64,000 nucleotides of DNA from contig NZ_FUZF01000005.1 of the NCBI RefSeq assembly GCF_900168125.1, positions 144,875 to 208,874 of the forward strand, written 5' to 3'. The position numbers and the translations under genes were made by a program. Below the pieces are notes generated by a model. That model saw nothing but the letters and a program-made list of their open reading frames with translations. It searched no databases and had not been told where the DNA came from. This document shows, piece after piece, positions 35,907 through 46,002 of this stretch. Within the stretch, counting starts at the first letter, position 1, and every line of letters starts with the position of its first letter. This DNA comes from Sphingobacterium nematocida. GTDB taxonomy: Bacteria; Bacteroidota; Bacteroidia; Sphingobacteriales; Sphingobacteriaceae.

Positions 35907-37565
35907 TTACCAGAATAACGTATATAAAGCTGCTGTAATGCCTAATACCAATAATGCACCGACGGCAAACGAACGGTCGAGTTTGAACATCTTTATATCT
36001 ATTTCAAGCCCCTTTGGTATCACTCCTTTTTTGTTTTCATATATACTTATTAGATACATTCCTATTAAACAGGTAATAAATACGATAGCAACTCTATCTA
36101 TAAACGGTATTTCATAGATCCCGTTGACCGGAACAGCAAATCCGGCGGACGCTAAGAAGGACAGGTCTACCATTTTGGGTAAAAATTTAAGAAGCAAAGA
36201 AAATAGAAAACCTCCGATCGTCGCAAACAAAGCCGCGTTGGAGGTTGTGCGCTTCCAGAAGAAACCCAATAAGAACATGGCGAAAATCCCGGGAGACACA
36301 AATCCGGTGTATTCTTGTATATATTGAAAGCCTCCCTTTTTGTCTATTCCTAAGTGTGGGGCTATTATTACGGCTAATAGCATAGAGACTACAATTGTTA
36401 TCTTACCGATGTTGACTAGTTTTTTTTCTGAAGCCTCTTTATGAAAGAGGTTTTTGTAGATGTCTAGTGTGAATATAGTGGCAATACTATTTGCTTTTCC
36501 TGCTAAAGAAGCGACGACGGCGGCGGTCAATGCTGCAAAGGACAAGCCTTTAAGTCCTGTAGGGAGAAGATTCAGGAGTACAGGGTAGGCCCGATCCGGA
36601 TTAAGCTCTCCACCGCTGGTCATTTCTTGTTGAAAGAGTCCTTCTTTATAGAGTACGTAAGCAGCAATGCCTGGCAAAACAACGATAATAGGCATTAAAA
36701 GTTTTAAAAAGGCCGCAAATAGAAGCCCATTCCGTGCAGTCGAAAGGTCTGCTCCTAAGGCCCGTTGGGTAATATATTGATTACAGCCCCAATAGCTTAA
36801 ATTGATCACCCACATACCTCCGATCAGGACACTTAGTCCGGGTAGATCTATGTAATTGGGATTATCGGGGTGTAATATCATATGGAAATGTTCTGAGGCA
36901 TGGGTCGTGACATGCCGGTAACCGTCCAAAATGCCAGCGCCCCCGAAGTGGCTGGATACTAAATCTAAGGCCAAATAGGTGGTGGCCAGTCCGCCAAAGA
37001 TTAGAAAGAATACTTGTATAACATCGGTATACCCGATTACTTTCATACCGCCTAGGGTGATGAATATCGCAAATATGGCTAGCCCATACATGCATAGATT
37101 AAAGTCTAATTCTGAAATACTGGATACCGCAAGAGCGCCAAGAAAAAGTATGGAGGTGAGATTGACAACGATATAGAGTAATAACCAAAAGACCGCCATA
37201 ATTAAAGCAACGGTCCCATTGTACCGTTGATGGAGAAATTGTGGCATGGTAAAGATCTTATTTTTTAGATAGACTGGAAGAAAAAATACCGCTACAACTA
37301 ATAGAGTAACAGCGGCCATCCACTCGTAGGTGGCTATAGCTAACCCTATTTTGAAACCAGAGCCACTCATACCTATAAATTGTTCGGCGGAGATATTAGA
37401 AGCGATCAGGGAGGCACCGATAGCCCACCACGTCAAAGAACCTTCTGCTAAAAAATAGTCTTTGGAACCTTCGATAGCAGATTTTTTCTTGAAGTAGATA
37501 TATATTCCATAACCTGCCACGATAATGAAATACACTAAAAAAACGATATAATCTTGAATAGCCAT
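35907..37565 (-). CDS. Sodium/solute symporter (SSS family, sugar type)
   Basis: The protein has 552 residues with about 13-14 membrane segments. SLIASNISAEQFIGMSGSG and the later stretch with ALTAAVVASLAGKANSIATI are typical of vSGLT-like sugar carriers. It is the last gene of galT-galK-symporter, 68 bp after galK, so galactose (or a related sugar) uptake with Na+ is the likely function. Confidence 0.88.
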   Translation of the reverse strand: MAIQDYIVFLVYFIIVAGYGIYIYFKKKSAIEGSKDYFLAEGSLTWWAIGASLIASNISAEQFIGMSGSGFKIGLAIATYEWMAAVTLLVVAVFFLPVYLKNKIFTMPQFLHQRYNGTVALIMAVFWLLLYIVVNLTSILFLGALAVSSISELDFNLCMYGLAIFAIFITLGGMKVIGYTDVIQVFFLIFGGLATTYLALDLVSSHFGGAGILDGYRHVTTHASEHFHMILHPDNPNYIDLPGLSVLIGGMWVINLSYWGCNQYITQRALGADLSTARNGLLFAAFLKLLMPIIVVLPGIAAYVLYKEGLFQQEMTSGGELNPDRAYPVLLNLLPTGLKGLSFAALTAAVVASLAGKANSIATIFTLDIYKNLFHKEASEKKLVNIGKITIVVSMLLAVIIAPHLGIDKKGGFQYIQEYTGFVSPGIFAMFLLGFFWKRTTSNAALFATIGGFLFSLLLKFLPKMVDLSFLASAGFAVPVNGIYEIPFIDRVAIVFITCLIGMYLISIYENKKGVIPKGLEIDIKMFKLDRSFAVGALLVLGITAALYTLFW

Positions 37566-37633
37566 TGTGGGTTTATATAAAGGTTGTCTGGTTAGATTGT
37601 TCTGAATGGAAATATACGTATTACTTTTTGATT

Positions 37634-38797
37634 TTAATATTCTAATAGTGAGGTCCCGTTGCTTAGTTTTACTTGTATTGGCGAAGGGGACTTTCCAAAT
37701 CGATCGAAGTAAGCGGTGGTTATTTTATCGATTAGTGCTGTTGAACTACCTTTTTTGATAATGTTGATGGTACAGCCTCCAAAACCACCGCCCATCATAC
37801 GGGCGCCTGCTACTTCGGGAAGCCCTTGTACAAAGTGCACCAAAAAGTCCAACTCGGCACAACTGACTTCATAATCCTTACTCAAGGCCCAGTGTGCTTC
37901 ATAAAGAAGCCTGCCAAACTGCGTGATGTCTTTACGTTGAATAGCGTCGCTGGCTTGCTGTACTCGTAGGTTTTCTTGGATAACGAATCTACATTTTATA
38001 AAGATATCCTCGGATAGAGGACGAACTATGTCGTCCAACTGCTGTAGATTGATATCGCGTAGGGTGTTTACTTCAGGATACTTTTCTTTTACCCATGCGA
38101 CGCCTTGCTCACAGGCTTCTCTACGTTTGTTGTATGCTGAGGAGGCGAGATTGTGCTTCACATTGCTATTGAGAAGGAGAATTTCATATTCAGGCCATTG
38201 TAATTCAAAATAACGGTATGATAGGTCTTTACAGTCTAGGACAAAAGCTTGGTTTTCTTTGCCCATAACAGAGGCAAATTGATCCATAATACCGCAATTG
38301 ACCCCTATGTATCTATGCTCGGTCTGCTGTCCTATTTGTGCTATTTCTAAACGCGATAATCCCAGTTGAAAAAGTGCATTGATTCCAAAACCTGTAGCAC
38401 AGGTTAGCGCGGCCGACGAGGACAGGCCTGCCCCAAGAGGGATGTCTCCGTCTAGAAAGAGGTTGATACCCGATTTTATACTTTTTTTGCCGTTTATTAG
38501 TTGTACGACCCCCAATATATACTTGGCCCATTCAGGTGCTGTCTCCGAGGTCTCAGGAAGCAGTGTAGTTTTAAAGTAAGTATTGTAGGCGGCTGAGAAG
38601 ATATGAATTTCATTGTCTTCTCTTGCTGATAATGCGACATAAATGTATCTGTCTATTGCAGCTGGAAAAACAAAGCCTTCATTGTAATCGGTATGTTCGC
38701 CGATAAGATTGATACGTCCCGGTGAACTGGCGATGCAGGTAGGGGCGACTTGAAAGTGCTGAACAAACTGTTGGTTAAGGTATGCTGTGTTGTACAT
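37634..38797 (-). CDS. galK: Galactokinase
   Basis: The protein has 387 residues. The GHMP kinase set is complete: SPGRINLIGEHTDYNEGFVF at the N-terminus, LGAGLSSSAALTCA for ATP binding, and ARMMGGGFGGCTINI near the end. It makes galactose 1-phosphate in the cytoplasm. It starts six bases after galT in the same operon; galE and galM are not in the window. Confidence 0.96.
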   Translation of the reverse strand: MYNTAYLNQQFVQHFQVAPTCIASSPGRINLIGEHTDYNEGFVFPAAIDRYIYVALSAREDNEIHIFSAAYNTYFKTTLLPETSETAPEWAKYILGVVQLINGKKSIKSGINLFLDGDIPLGAGLSSSAALTCATGFGINALFQLGLSRLEIAQIGQQTEHRYIGVNCGIMDQFASVMGKENQAFVLDCKDLSYRYFELQWPEYEILLLNSNVKHNLASSAYNKRREACEQGVAWVKEKYPEVNTLRDINLQQLDDIVRPLSEDIFIKCRFVIQENLRVQQASDAIQRKDITQFGRLLYEAHWALSKDYEVSCAELDFLVHFVQGLPEVAGARMMGGGFGGCTINIIKKGSSTALIDKITTAYFDRFGKSPSPIQVKLSNGTSLLEY

Positions 38798-38803
38798 GGT
38801 TTA

Positions 38804-39859
38804 TTATCGGGTGCTTTTGTAGTGTATGGTTGACTGGTTACGTAATATCTCGGCAGCAGACTCTGGTGTAATATCGCGTTGAGGATTGGCCAACATTTCG
38901 TAACCAACCATGAATTTTTTGATATTTGCAGATCGCAACAATGGTGGGTAAAAATGCATATGCCAGTGCCAACCGGTGTATGCTCCGCTATTGACCGGAG
39001 ACTGGTGCATACCTGCAGAATAAGGAAATGAGGTCTGAAAAATATTATCGTAACGTATGGTCAGCTCTTGAAGGATTTTGGCTAGGTCATTTTTTTCTTC
39101 TATTGTAAATTGACCGATGTGTTGTATATGTCTCTTGCTGATAATCAATGTCTCATAAGGCCAGGATGCCCAAAATGGAACTACTGCTGCAAAATGAAGG
39201 CCTTCGATGACTATCCGTGTTTGTTCTCTTAACTCGAGTTCAAGATAATCTGAAAGAAGGGATTTCTTGTATTGCTGGTAGAATTTTTCAAGACGATAGG
39301 TTTCTTTTTCAATTTCAGTCGGTATCGACTGCTGTGCCCATATCTGGCCATGCGGGTGTGGATTGCTACATCCCATGATAGCCCCTTTATTCTCAAATAT
39401 CTGTATGTATTTGATCCATTCTATCTGCTGTAGACTTATAAATTCGCTTTGCCAAAGATCAACCACTGCCGTTATTTTGTCTAGTTCCATTTCGGGTAAT
39501 GTTAAATCATGCCGGGGACTAAAAACAATAACCTTGCAAATACCTCTTTCATGAGTAGCTTGTAATAAGTGCTTTGTGTCTGCTGGTTCTACAATGGGCT
39601 CGTCAATAGTATTATCTAACAGTGCCGAAAAATCATTGATAAATACATAGGTGTCTTTATAATCTGGATTGTTGTCTCCTCCGGCTCTCGAGTTATTGGG
39701 GCATAAGTAACAGTTAGGGTCGTGTGGAGGCATGGCGTCGACAATAATGTCTTCGATTTGTCCCTGCCAAGGGCGTTTATTTCTTTGAGGAGATACCAAT
39801 ACTTTTTCACCTGTTAATATATTGGTGCGTAAATGTGGGCTATCTAAGTTTAAGTTCAT
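38804..39859 (-). CDS. galT: Galactose-1-phosphate uridylyltransferase
   Basis: The protein has 351 residues. The active-site motif HPHGQIWA (nucleophilic His) and a zinc-site-like CYLCPNNSRAGGD are present, and the C-terminal WHWHMHFYPPLLR matches the family. It carries out the second Leloir step, making UDP-galactose and glucose 1-phosphate. First gene of the galT-galK-symporter operon; the 176-bp gap to the divergent DUF389 gene holds its promoter. Confidence 0.96.
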   Translation of the reverse strand: MNLNLDSPHLRTNILTGEKVLVSPQRNKRPWQGQIEDIIVDAMPPHDPNCYLCPNNSRAGGDNNPDYKDTYVFINDFSALLDNTIDEPIVEPADTKHLLQATHERGICKVIVFSPRHDLTLPEMELDKITAVVDLWQSEFISLQQIEWIKYIQIFENKGAIMGCSNPHPHGQIWAQQSIPTEIEKETYRLEKFYQQYKKSLLSDYLELELREQTRIVIEGLHFAAVVPFWASWPYETLIISKRHIQHIGQFTIEEKNDLAKILQELTIRYDNIFQTSFPYSAGMHQSPVNSGAYTGWHWHMHFYPPLLRSANIKKFMVGYEMLANPQRDITPESAAEILRNQSTIHYKSTR

Positions 39860-40035
39860 TTTATTACAACATGGCTAATGAATAGGAAGATTCCTTTTGC
39901 AGATTACAAAATACGAATATGTGTGCTGAAAACATAATGCTTTTGTAATATCTGGGCTGTCTTTGTTGTTTTTCAGAATATACATATATTCGTTTACAAT
40001 TCTATAATATGGTGGGATTGATAAATATGTGATTT

Positions 40036-41334
40036 ATGAATAAAATCTATGATTTTTTTAATTTACACCAAGGAGAGGATTCTAAAGAGAAAGTCCTGGA
40101 GAATGTGTTGTCTAATATATCTTTTCGGGGGGCTAACCTGTGGATTCTTGCCTGTGCTATTGTAGTTGCATCGGTCGGACTTAATGTGAACTCGACAGCT
40201 GTTATCATTGGGGCTATGCTAATATCGCCATTGATGGGACCTATTGTAGGTGCGGGATTTGCACTAGGTACGTACGATTTTGAGTTGTTGAAAAAGTCCT
40301 TAAAAAATCTGGCCATCGCTACATTGGTGAGTCTTTTGGTATCTTTTTTATATTTTGTATTGAGCCCGTTTAAAGATGCGCAATCTGAACTTTTGGCCCG
40401 TACCTCACCGAATATTTATGACGTATTGATTGCCTTTTTTGGTGGCTTGGTAGGCGTTATTGCTATTACGAGGGTGGAGAAAGGAAACCCCATTCCGGGA
40501 GTTGCTATTGCGACAGCATTGATGCCGCCATTATGTACAGCAGGTTATGGGTTGGCAATAGGTAATATCAGTTACTTTGCAGGTGCCCTATACCTGTACA
40601 CGATAAATTGTTTTTTTATCTGTATTTCAACATTTCTGATTGTAAAGCTATTGAAGTATCCTAAAGTGAAATTTGTTGATGAGGAACGGGAAAAGCGGAT
40701 AACACGAATCATATCTTTATTAATACTGGTTATGTTGGTGCCAAGTTCTTATTTGGCTTATGCGCTGTTGCAAGAAAAAAAATACGTTCAAAATGCAGAC
40801 CGGTTTATCAAAAGTGAATTAATCGATAAAGGGTATACGTTGATTTATGAAAAGATAAGTTTTAACAGCCGTCCGAAGAAAATTGAATTGGCTTTTTTGG
40901 ATAAACGCTTTACAAACCAGGAGTTGATCCTACTGAACGATAGGCTGGAAGCCTATCAGATAGGAGATACAGAGTTGCGGATCAGACAGGATAGTACCGA
41001 TCTGAAACAGGATATCCTGAAAGAAATAAATAGGCAGTCGTATAATGTTTCTGAAAAAGACCTCACCATTCAGAATTTAAGGAAGCAATTGGCTAGTTAT
41101 ACCTTTGACGATAAGCAGCTGATTCAAGAGATCAATATCTTGTTTCCGGATCTAGCTCCGTTTTCTATCGGAAAGCAGTTGGTCGTGGTGAATGTAGATA
41201 GCAGCTATCATGAAGATGTACTGCTGTATGGTGCTAAGAAAGATTTGGGAGCAGAGTCCGTAAAAACTTTGGAGAACTGGTTGCGGACGAAACTCAATTC
41301 GGATAAGGTACGGGTGAGTAAAGCCGAAATGTAA
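40036..41334 (+). CDS. DUF389 membrane protein
   Basis: The protein has 432 residues. Five or six membrane helices lie in the first half, with NSTAVIIGAMLISPLMGPI and GVAIATALMPPLCTAGYGL, the hallmarks of DUF389. The C-terminal half (about 240-432) is soluble, with charged helices. The function is not established. It converges with nhaA across a shared hairpin. Confidence 0.88.
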   Translation: MNKIYDFFNLHQGEDSKEKVLENVLSNISFRGANLWILACAIVVASVGLNVNSTAVIIGAMLISPLMGPIVGAGFALGTYDFELLKKSLKNLAIATLVSLLVSFLYFVLSPFKDAQSELLARTSPNIYDVLIAFFGGLVGVIAITRVEKGNPIPGVAIATALMPPLCTAGYGLAIGNISYFAGALYLYTINCFFICISTFLIVKLLKYPKVKFVDEEREKRITRIISLLILVMLVPSSYLAYALLQEKKYVQNADRFIKSELIDKGYTLIYEKISFNSRPKKIELAFLDKRFTNQELILLNDRLEAYQIGDTELRIRQDSTDLKQDILKEINRQSYNVSEKDLTIQNLRKQLASYTFDDKQLIQEINILFPDLAPFSIGKQLVVVNVDSSYHEDVLLYGAKKDLGAESVKTLENWLRTKLNSDKVRVSKAEM

Positions 41335-41346
41335 TGTTGATGTATG

Positions 41347-41393
41347 ATACAGCGCGATCTGTCGAATTACGTTGTCGATAGATCGCGCTGTAT
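41347..41393. terminator. Bidirectional hairpin between the DUF389 gene and nhaA
   Basis: A perfect 14-bp stem (ATACAGCGCGATCT with its complement) has a 19-nt loop that itself contains a small TCGA-TCGA pairing. It sits between the two convergent genes. Confidence 0.8.
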
Positions 41394-41398
41394 TTAAT

Positions 41399-42583
41399 TT
41401 ATTTCAGACTTTTATTCGAAGAGGCTTTGCCCGAAATCAAGGTCAGATAACCGATAACCCCGGCCAATAAAGACGTTATTAAAATGGAAAGCTTGGCTTC
41501 AGAAACATGTAATGGGTCACCAAAAGAAAGGATGGCTATAAATATGGACATGGTGAAGCCAATACCGGCTAAGAGACCTACTCCCAAAATGTGACGCCAG
41601 GTGCTACATTCTGGTAGACTACTTAATTTTAGTTTTGTACATAGATAAGAAGTTAACAGGATACCTACTGGTTTGCCCAATAATAGTCCCAAGGAGATAC
41701 CTAATCCCAGTGAAGATGTTAGTCCAGCCAGCATTTCGCTTTCTAGCGTGATATTTGTATTGGCAAAGGCGAACAGTGGGATGATGAGGAAGTTGACCGG
41801 CTTGGTCAACGCATGCTCAAGACGCTCTAAAGGGGACTCTGTATCTGTATCGTTGGTAGGGATAGTCATGGCTACCAATACACCAGCAATCGTAGCGTGT
41901 ATGCCCGAATGGTGGACAAAATACCAAATAAATATTCCTGGTATAAGATATAGATAAGGATTGAGCACGTTCATTCTATTCATGATGATCAGAACCATGA
42001 GGCCAATAGCTGCATACAATAGGTAGGTTGTCTCGATGCCTGAGGAATAGAAAAATGCAATGACGAGGATGGCTATTAAATCGTCAACAATAGCTAGAGC
42101 AGCTAGAAATATCTTTAAACTGCTTGGAATACGGTTGCCCAATAGATTGATCACAGCTAACGCAAAAGCGATATCTGTCGCCATTGGAATTCCCCAGCCT
42201 GATGCGGTCTCTTGTCCGGCATTGAGGCCCAGGTATATGATGGCTGGTACTACGGCTCCGCCTATGGCACATAAAATAGGTAAAGATGCTTTTTGAGGAG
42301 ATGACAATTCTCCTTCTACAATCTCCCGTTTGATCTCTAAGCCAACTAGAAGGAAGAAAATAGCCATTAAACCGTCGTTGATCCAGAGAAGGATAGGGTA
42401 GCGGAGATGAACACTTTCGTTCTCAAATCCGATAGGATGATCAAGAATATTTTGCAATGGAACGGCAAAATCGGTGTTTGCTAAAATCATGGAGATAATA
42501 ACACAGATAAATAGAATAATCCCGCCTGCATTACTTGATTGAAAAAAGTCTTTAAAGACATTTAAATTGATAAGTTTTGTCAT
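41399..42583 (-). CDS. nhaA: Na+/H+ antiporter NhaA
   Basis: The protein has 394 residues with about 12 membrane segments. The paired aspartates of the ion site are in LAIVDDLIAILVIAFFY, and DIAFALAVINLLG precedes them, as in E. coli NhaA. It exports Na+ for H+ across the inner membrane. It is a single gene; its upstream gap (42584-42839) contains an imperfect dyad at 42769-42794 and nothing else I can name. Confidence 0.95.
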   Translation of the reverse strand: MTKLINLNVFKDFFQSSNAGGIILFICVIISMILANTDFAVPLQNILDHPIGFENESVHLRYPILLWINDGLMAIFFLLVGLEIKREIVEGELSSPQKASLPILCAIGGAVVPAIIYLGLNAGQETASGWGIPMATDIAFALAVINLLGNRIPSSLKIFLAALAIVDDLIAILVIAFFYSSGIETTYLLYAAIGLMVLIIMNRMNVLNPYLYLIPGIFIWYFVHHSGIHATIAGVLVAMTIPTNDTDTESPLERLEHALTKPVNFLIIPLFAFANTNITLESEMLAGLTSSLGLGISLGLLLGKPVGILLTSYLCTKLKLSSLPECSTWRHILGVGLLAGIGFTMSIFIAILSFGDPLHVSEAKLSILITSLLAGVIGYLTLISGKASSNKSLK

Positions 42584-42839
42584 CGCTTACGATAAAGTTA
42601 AAATATGAACCCTTTGGAGGCTTTTAAATTATGTTTGGCAATGGCGTATTTTTATTCACGTATCTGATCTACACTTTTTAAAATAGCCGTTGAAAGCTTA
42701 GCCGGAGAATGTACTTTTCCTTTCAAGCCTTGCTAAAATAGGGAAAACAGAAGGTGCTGCCTTGAATTATTGCATAGATTATATCTATTGCAATTGTAAT
42801 TAGTTATTTGGTTTTTTGTGTTTTGTGGGTTTAAAAAGT

Positions 42840-43415
42840 TTAACTGCAGCTTTTGAGGAGACGCTGTGCCGAATCGGATGCTACCACTAGACCAGCTGCG
42901 AGCATGATGATATCTTTTAGTACCAATCTACCTGCACCCGATAGGTAGGGAAATCCGTAGTGGGGAGTAGCGAAGTCGCCCCCGAGATTGGGAACGTACA
43001 CTTCGGGGGTGGTAACAAGAAAGGATAAGGTGACTAAGGACATGCCAAAAGTCAGTATTCCGCCTATCAACCCCAGCTTTGCAGACCATATTCCTGCTAA
43101 GGTGAGAAGGCCGATGACAACAATGACCGAGCCGAGTGCATACGAAAATGCATAGGTCCCGTTTGTCTGATGCCAATCTATGTTCTTCTGAACAGTTTTG
43201 CCTTCTGGGTTTTTATAGGTTTGATATTCCGGGGCTGATTTTTGATAGAAGAAGCTCATAAATGGACTGTTGGCGACAAAGGGTACAATACCGTCGGCTT
43301 CATATTGGAAAGCTTTTAACCCGCCTATCCAAGCCATTACAATAAAGATGCTGATACGCATTAAATGTATGAAGTTGGATTGTGATTTTGCTAGAAACTC
43401 TAAGGTGTATCGCAT
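42840..43415 (-). CDS. DUF417/RclC-like inner-membrane protein
   Basis: The protein has 191 residues and four membrane helices. RISIFIVMAWIGGLKAFQYE followed by IVPFVANSPFMSFFY is the signature of DUF417, the family of E. coli YkgB/RclC (reactive chlorine response). An inserted charged loop lies at about 60-85. The AraC-type regulator gene begins upstream and reads towards it with an 81-bp gap, as RclR and RclC are paired in E. coli. A role in oxidant stress is inference from this pairing. Confidence 0.8.
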   Translation of the reverse strand: MRYTLEFLAKSQSNFIHLMRISIFIVMAWIGGLKAFQYEADGIVPFVANSPFMSFFYQKSAPEYQTYKNPEGKTVQKNIDWHQTNGTYAFSYALGSVIVVIGLLTLAGIWSAKLGLIGGILTFGMSLVTLSFLVTTPEVYVPNLGGDFATPHYGFPYLSGAGRLVLKDIIMLAAGLVVASDSAQRLLKSCS

Positions 43416-43496
43416 AGCTGTCGTTTTCTTTTGGTGTACCCAAAATTATGCGATAGATAGCACGCATGGAATGGACAAATTCGACTATACCATAGA

Positions 43497-44342
43497 TTAT
43501 TTTGCAACGATGGATATGCCGACCTTTTCTCTGTATTGGGAGGGGGATATGCCAACATTTTTCTTAAAATATCGACTGAAATAATATTCGTCGTTGAAAT
43601 TTAGGGTTTCTGCGATCTCTTTGATAGGTAGATGGGTGAGGTGGAGTAGTTTTTTTGCTTCTAAAACAGTGCGTTCTTGAATAAGTAAAGATGGTGATTT
43701 TCCGAGCTGTTGTCTGATTTTTTTGCTGAAGCTATCCAAATTTATATTCGCTTGATCTGCATAATACTGTACCGACTTTTGAGTACGAAAGAACTCCTCT
43801 AGCCGTTTTTGGAAAATGTTGCCCGTGGTATTGTTGGTATGATCTAACGGACTAAAGCCTTCCATTATCAACTTTTTCTCTTTGCTACAGAGTGCTAATA
43901 AAAGCTGTAAATAGGCTTTTATAATGGAGTCCGAATTGCTTGGAGATAAGGAGATCTCATCTGCTACTTTTTGGTATATCTGTTCTATTTCGTTAAATAG
44001 GGATGTCCCAACGGTTACATAAGGTTGTATATAAATGTTGTTGAATAGTATGCCGTTGCAGGCTACTTCTTTTTTGTGGTATTCGATGCAGTAATAATCT
44101 CCGTGAAAGGTAAGCTGTCTGTAAGATAAATGGGGCGCGTGATGAATTTGTAGGTGTTGATAAGGACTAAGAAATAGGATCGAGTGTGCTGGAATATTAT
44201 ATGCTGTAAAGTCGACTTGGGCAACGGTGTCCCTGTCTATTAGTAAAATCTGGTATAGCGGTATTTGATAATCATCCACTAATAGCATGGTGTCTAGTTG
44301 GTTAATTCCTATTAGTTTCTGCGCACTATCTGTTTGCTTCAT
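43497..44342 (-). CDS. AraC-family transcriptional regulator
   Basis: The protein has 281 residues. The C-terminal 100 hold two helix-turn-helix units, with VQYYADQANINLDSFSKKIR and FNDEYYFSRYFKKNVGISPS. The N-terminal 170 form a sensing domain, cupin-like by position but without a clear motif. Upstream of the DUF417 gene on the same strand, it is likely its activator. Confidence 0.9.
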   Translation of the reverse strand: MKQTDSAQKLIGINQLDTMLLVDDYQIPLYQILLIDRDTVAQVDFTAYNIPAHSILFLSPYQHLQIHHAPHLSYRQLTFHGDYYCIEYHKKEVACNGILFNNIYIQPYVTVGTSLFNEIEQIYQKVADEISLSPSNSDSIIKAYLQLLLALCSKEKKLIMEGFSPLDHTNNTTGNIFQKRLEEFFRTQKSVQYYADQANINLDSFSKKIRQQLGKSPSLLIQERTVLEAKKLLHLTHLPIKEIAETLNFNDEYYFSRYFKKNVGISPSQYREKVGISIVAK

Positions 44343-44496
44343 GATTATAAATACTTAGATTTCTGATGACGACTAAAAATAGTAATATTCTGCGGGATTA
44401 GGATATAACGAGGAAGGGATGACTTCCAAATCTTTAATAGAGAATGTTGTTGGAATAGATAGAATTTTAATAGCTTCGTATTCAAATAAACATGAA

Positions 44497-45831
44497 GTGA
44501 ATAAGGTACTAATCATTGACGACGAAGACAAGCTAAGACAGCTGATGGCCAAAATTATCGGTTTGGAGGGATTTGAAGTTTTTCAGGCAGCAGATATTAA
44601 ATCGGGATTGAAACGGTTGGAGTCTACGGATATCGATGTGGTGATCTGTGATGTGAAACTTCCTGATGGCAGTGGTGTGGATACGGTAAAGTTTATTAAG
44701 GAAAAATACCCTTATGTAGAGGTCATCTTATTGACGGCTTATGGAAATATACCCGATGGTGTACAAGCTATAAAAAATGGTGCCTTCGACTATATTACCA
44801 AAGGTGACGATAATAATAAGATAATTCCACTCTTATACAAAGCGAATGATAAAGCTTCCTTAGCGAAGAAGGTCAATCAATTGGAAAATAGATTGGTGAA
44901 AAAATATTCTTTTGATAAAATAGTGGGTAAATCTAAAGTTTTACAACAGACTATTGATTTAGCGAAAAGAGTAGCTGCTACGGATACAACGGTATTGCTC
45001 ACGGGAGAAACGGGAACTGGCAAAGAGGTCTTTGCACAGTCTATACATCAAGAGAGTACGCGTTCGAAATCAAGTTTTGTTGCTATAAACTGTTCGGCAT
45101 TCAGCCGTGAGCTTTTGGAAAATGAACTTTTCGGACATCGTGCTGGGGCTTTTACTGGGGCAAATAAAGATCAAAAGGGATTATTTGAAGAAGCACATCG
45201 GGGCACTATATTTCTGGATGAGATTGGAGAGATGGCTCTTGAACTTCAGGCCAAAATACTGCGGGTACTGGAAACAGGTGAATTTTTAAAGGTGGGAGAT
45301 TCTAAACCTACAAAAGTGGATGTGCGTATTATAGCTGCTACCAATCGGAACCTCGAAGAAGAGATTGCTAAAGATACCTTCCGTAGTGATTTGTTTTACA
45401 GACTTTCGGTTTTCGTAATTCATCTCCCGGCTCTGCGTGACCGGAAGGAGGACTTGAAGGGACTGGCGTTATATTATATTCAGGAATTTTCACTCAAGGC
45501 GGGTAAAAAGCCGCTGTCCCTGAGTCCTGAATACTTAGAGGTGCTGGAGAAAAATGAATGGAAAGGTAATATCAGAGAACTGAAGAATGTTATCGAACGA
45601 AGTGTAATCTTAGCAGATAATGATAGTGTAGATGTAGGAACATTGCCTTTAGAAATGCAGTACGACGGTTTAAAAACGAATAGCTCCTCTTCTATGGCCT
45701 TGGCCGAAATAGAACGTATCCATATTTACAAAGTACTACAGCATACGGGCGGTAATAAAGCTGAGGCTGCACGCCTTCTACAAATTGGCATAGCTACCCT
45801 GTATCGGAAAATAGACGAGTACAAATTGTAA
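44497..45831 (+). CDS. NtrC-type sigma-54 response regulator of the kdp region
   Basis: The protein has 444 residues from the GTG at 44497 (VNKVLIIDDED); an ATG-initiated frame from 44419 would add 26 unrelated residues. The receiver domain has the acidic pair in LIIDDED and phospho-Asp 52 in VICDVKLPDG. The AAA+ domain carries GETGTGKEVFA and GAFTGA, the loop that contacts sigma-54, and a Fis-type helix-turn-helix ends it. Its terminator (45868-45894) separates it from a sigma-54-like promoter of the kdp genes, which it probably activates with the histidine kinase at the other end of that operon. Confidence 0.9.
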   Translation: MNKVLIIDDEDKLRQLMAKIIGLEGFEVFQAADIKSGLKRLESTDIDVVICDVKLPDGSGVDTVKFIKEKYPYVEVILLTAYGNIPDGVQAIKNGAFDYITKGDDNNKIIPLLYKANDKASLAKKVNQLENRLVKKYSFDKIVGKSKVLQQTIDLAKRVAATDTTVLLTGETGTGKEVFAQSIHQESTRSKSSFVAINCSAFSRELLENELFGHRAGAFTGANKDQKGLFEEAHRGTIFLDEIGEMALELQAKILRVLETGEFLKVGDSKPTKVDVRIIAATNRNLEEEIAKDTFRSDLFYRLSVFVIHLPALRDRKEDLKGLALYYIQEFSLKAGKKPLSLSPEYLEVLEKNEWKGNIRELKNVIERSVILADNDSVDVGTLPLEMQYDGLKTNSSSSMALAEIERIHIYKVLQHTGGNKAEAARLLQIGIATLYRKIDEYKL

Positions 45832-45867
45832 ATCATATTTAAATAAAACTAACTCATTTTGAGAAAG

Positions 45868-45894
45868 AGCCTATCATTTTGATAGGCTTTTTTT
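45868..45894 (+). terminator. Terminator after the sigma-54 response regulator
   Basis: AGCCTATC and GATAGGCT form an eight-pair stem with loop ATTTT, and six more T follow. It lies 37 bp after the gene and shows that the kdp genes need their own promoter. Confidence 0.9.
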
Positions 45895-45962
45895 GTTGCT
45901 ATACAAATCTTGTTGCTTGTTTTTGGTTGATATACAGCTGCTTGTTGTTGTTGTGTTTCACT

Positions 45963-45978
45963 TGGAATAAACTTTGGC
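45963..45978 (+). promoter_or_regulatory. Candidate sigma-54 promoter of the kdp operon
   Basis: TGG-8 bp-TTGGC at this position resembles the -24/-12 consensus TGGCAC-N5-TTGCW: the TGG and TTG triplets have the right spacing, although the -12 GC is shifted by one base. It lies about 25 bp before the first small gene and behind the terminator of a sigma-54 activator gene, which supports the reading. The upstream stretch 45900-45960 has repeated CTTGTTG words that could be activator sites. Confidence 0.5.
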
Positions 45979-46002
45979 ATTAAGGTGTAAACAAAGAAAA
46001 AT

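Noticed and set aside
43270..43584. 104-codon plus-strand frame between the RclC-like and AraC genes
   Set aside because: It overlaps both real genes on the opposite strand and encodes no recognisable protein.
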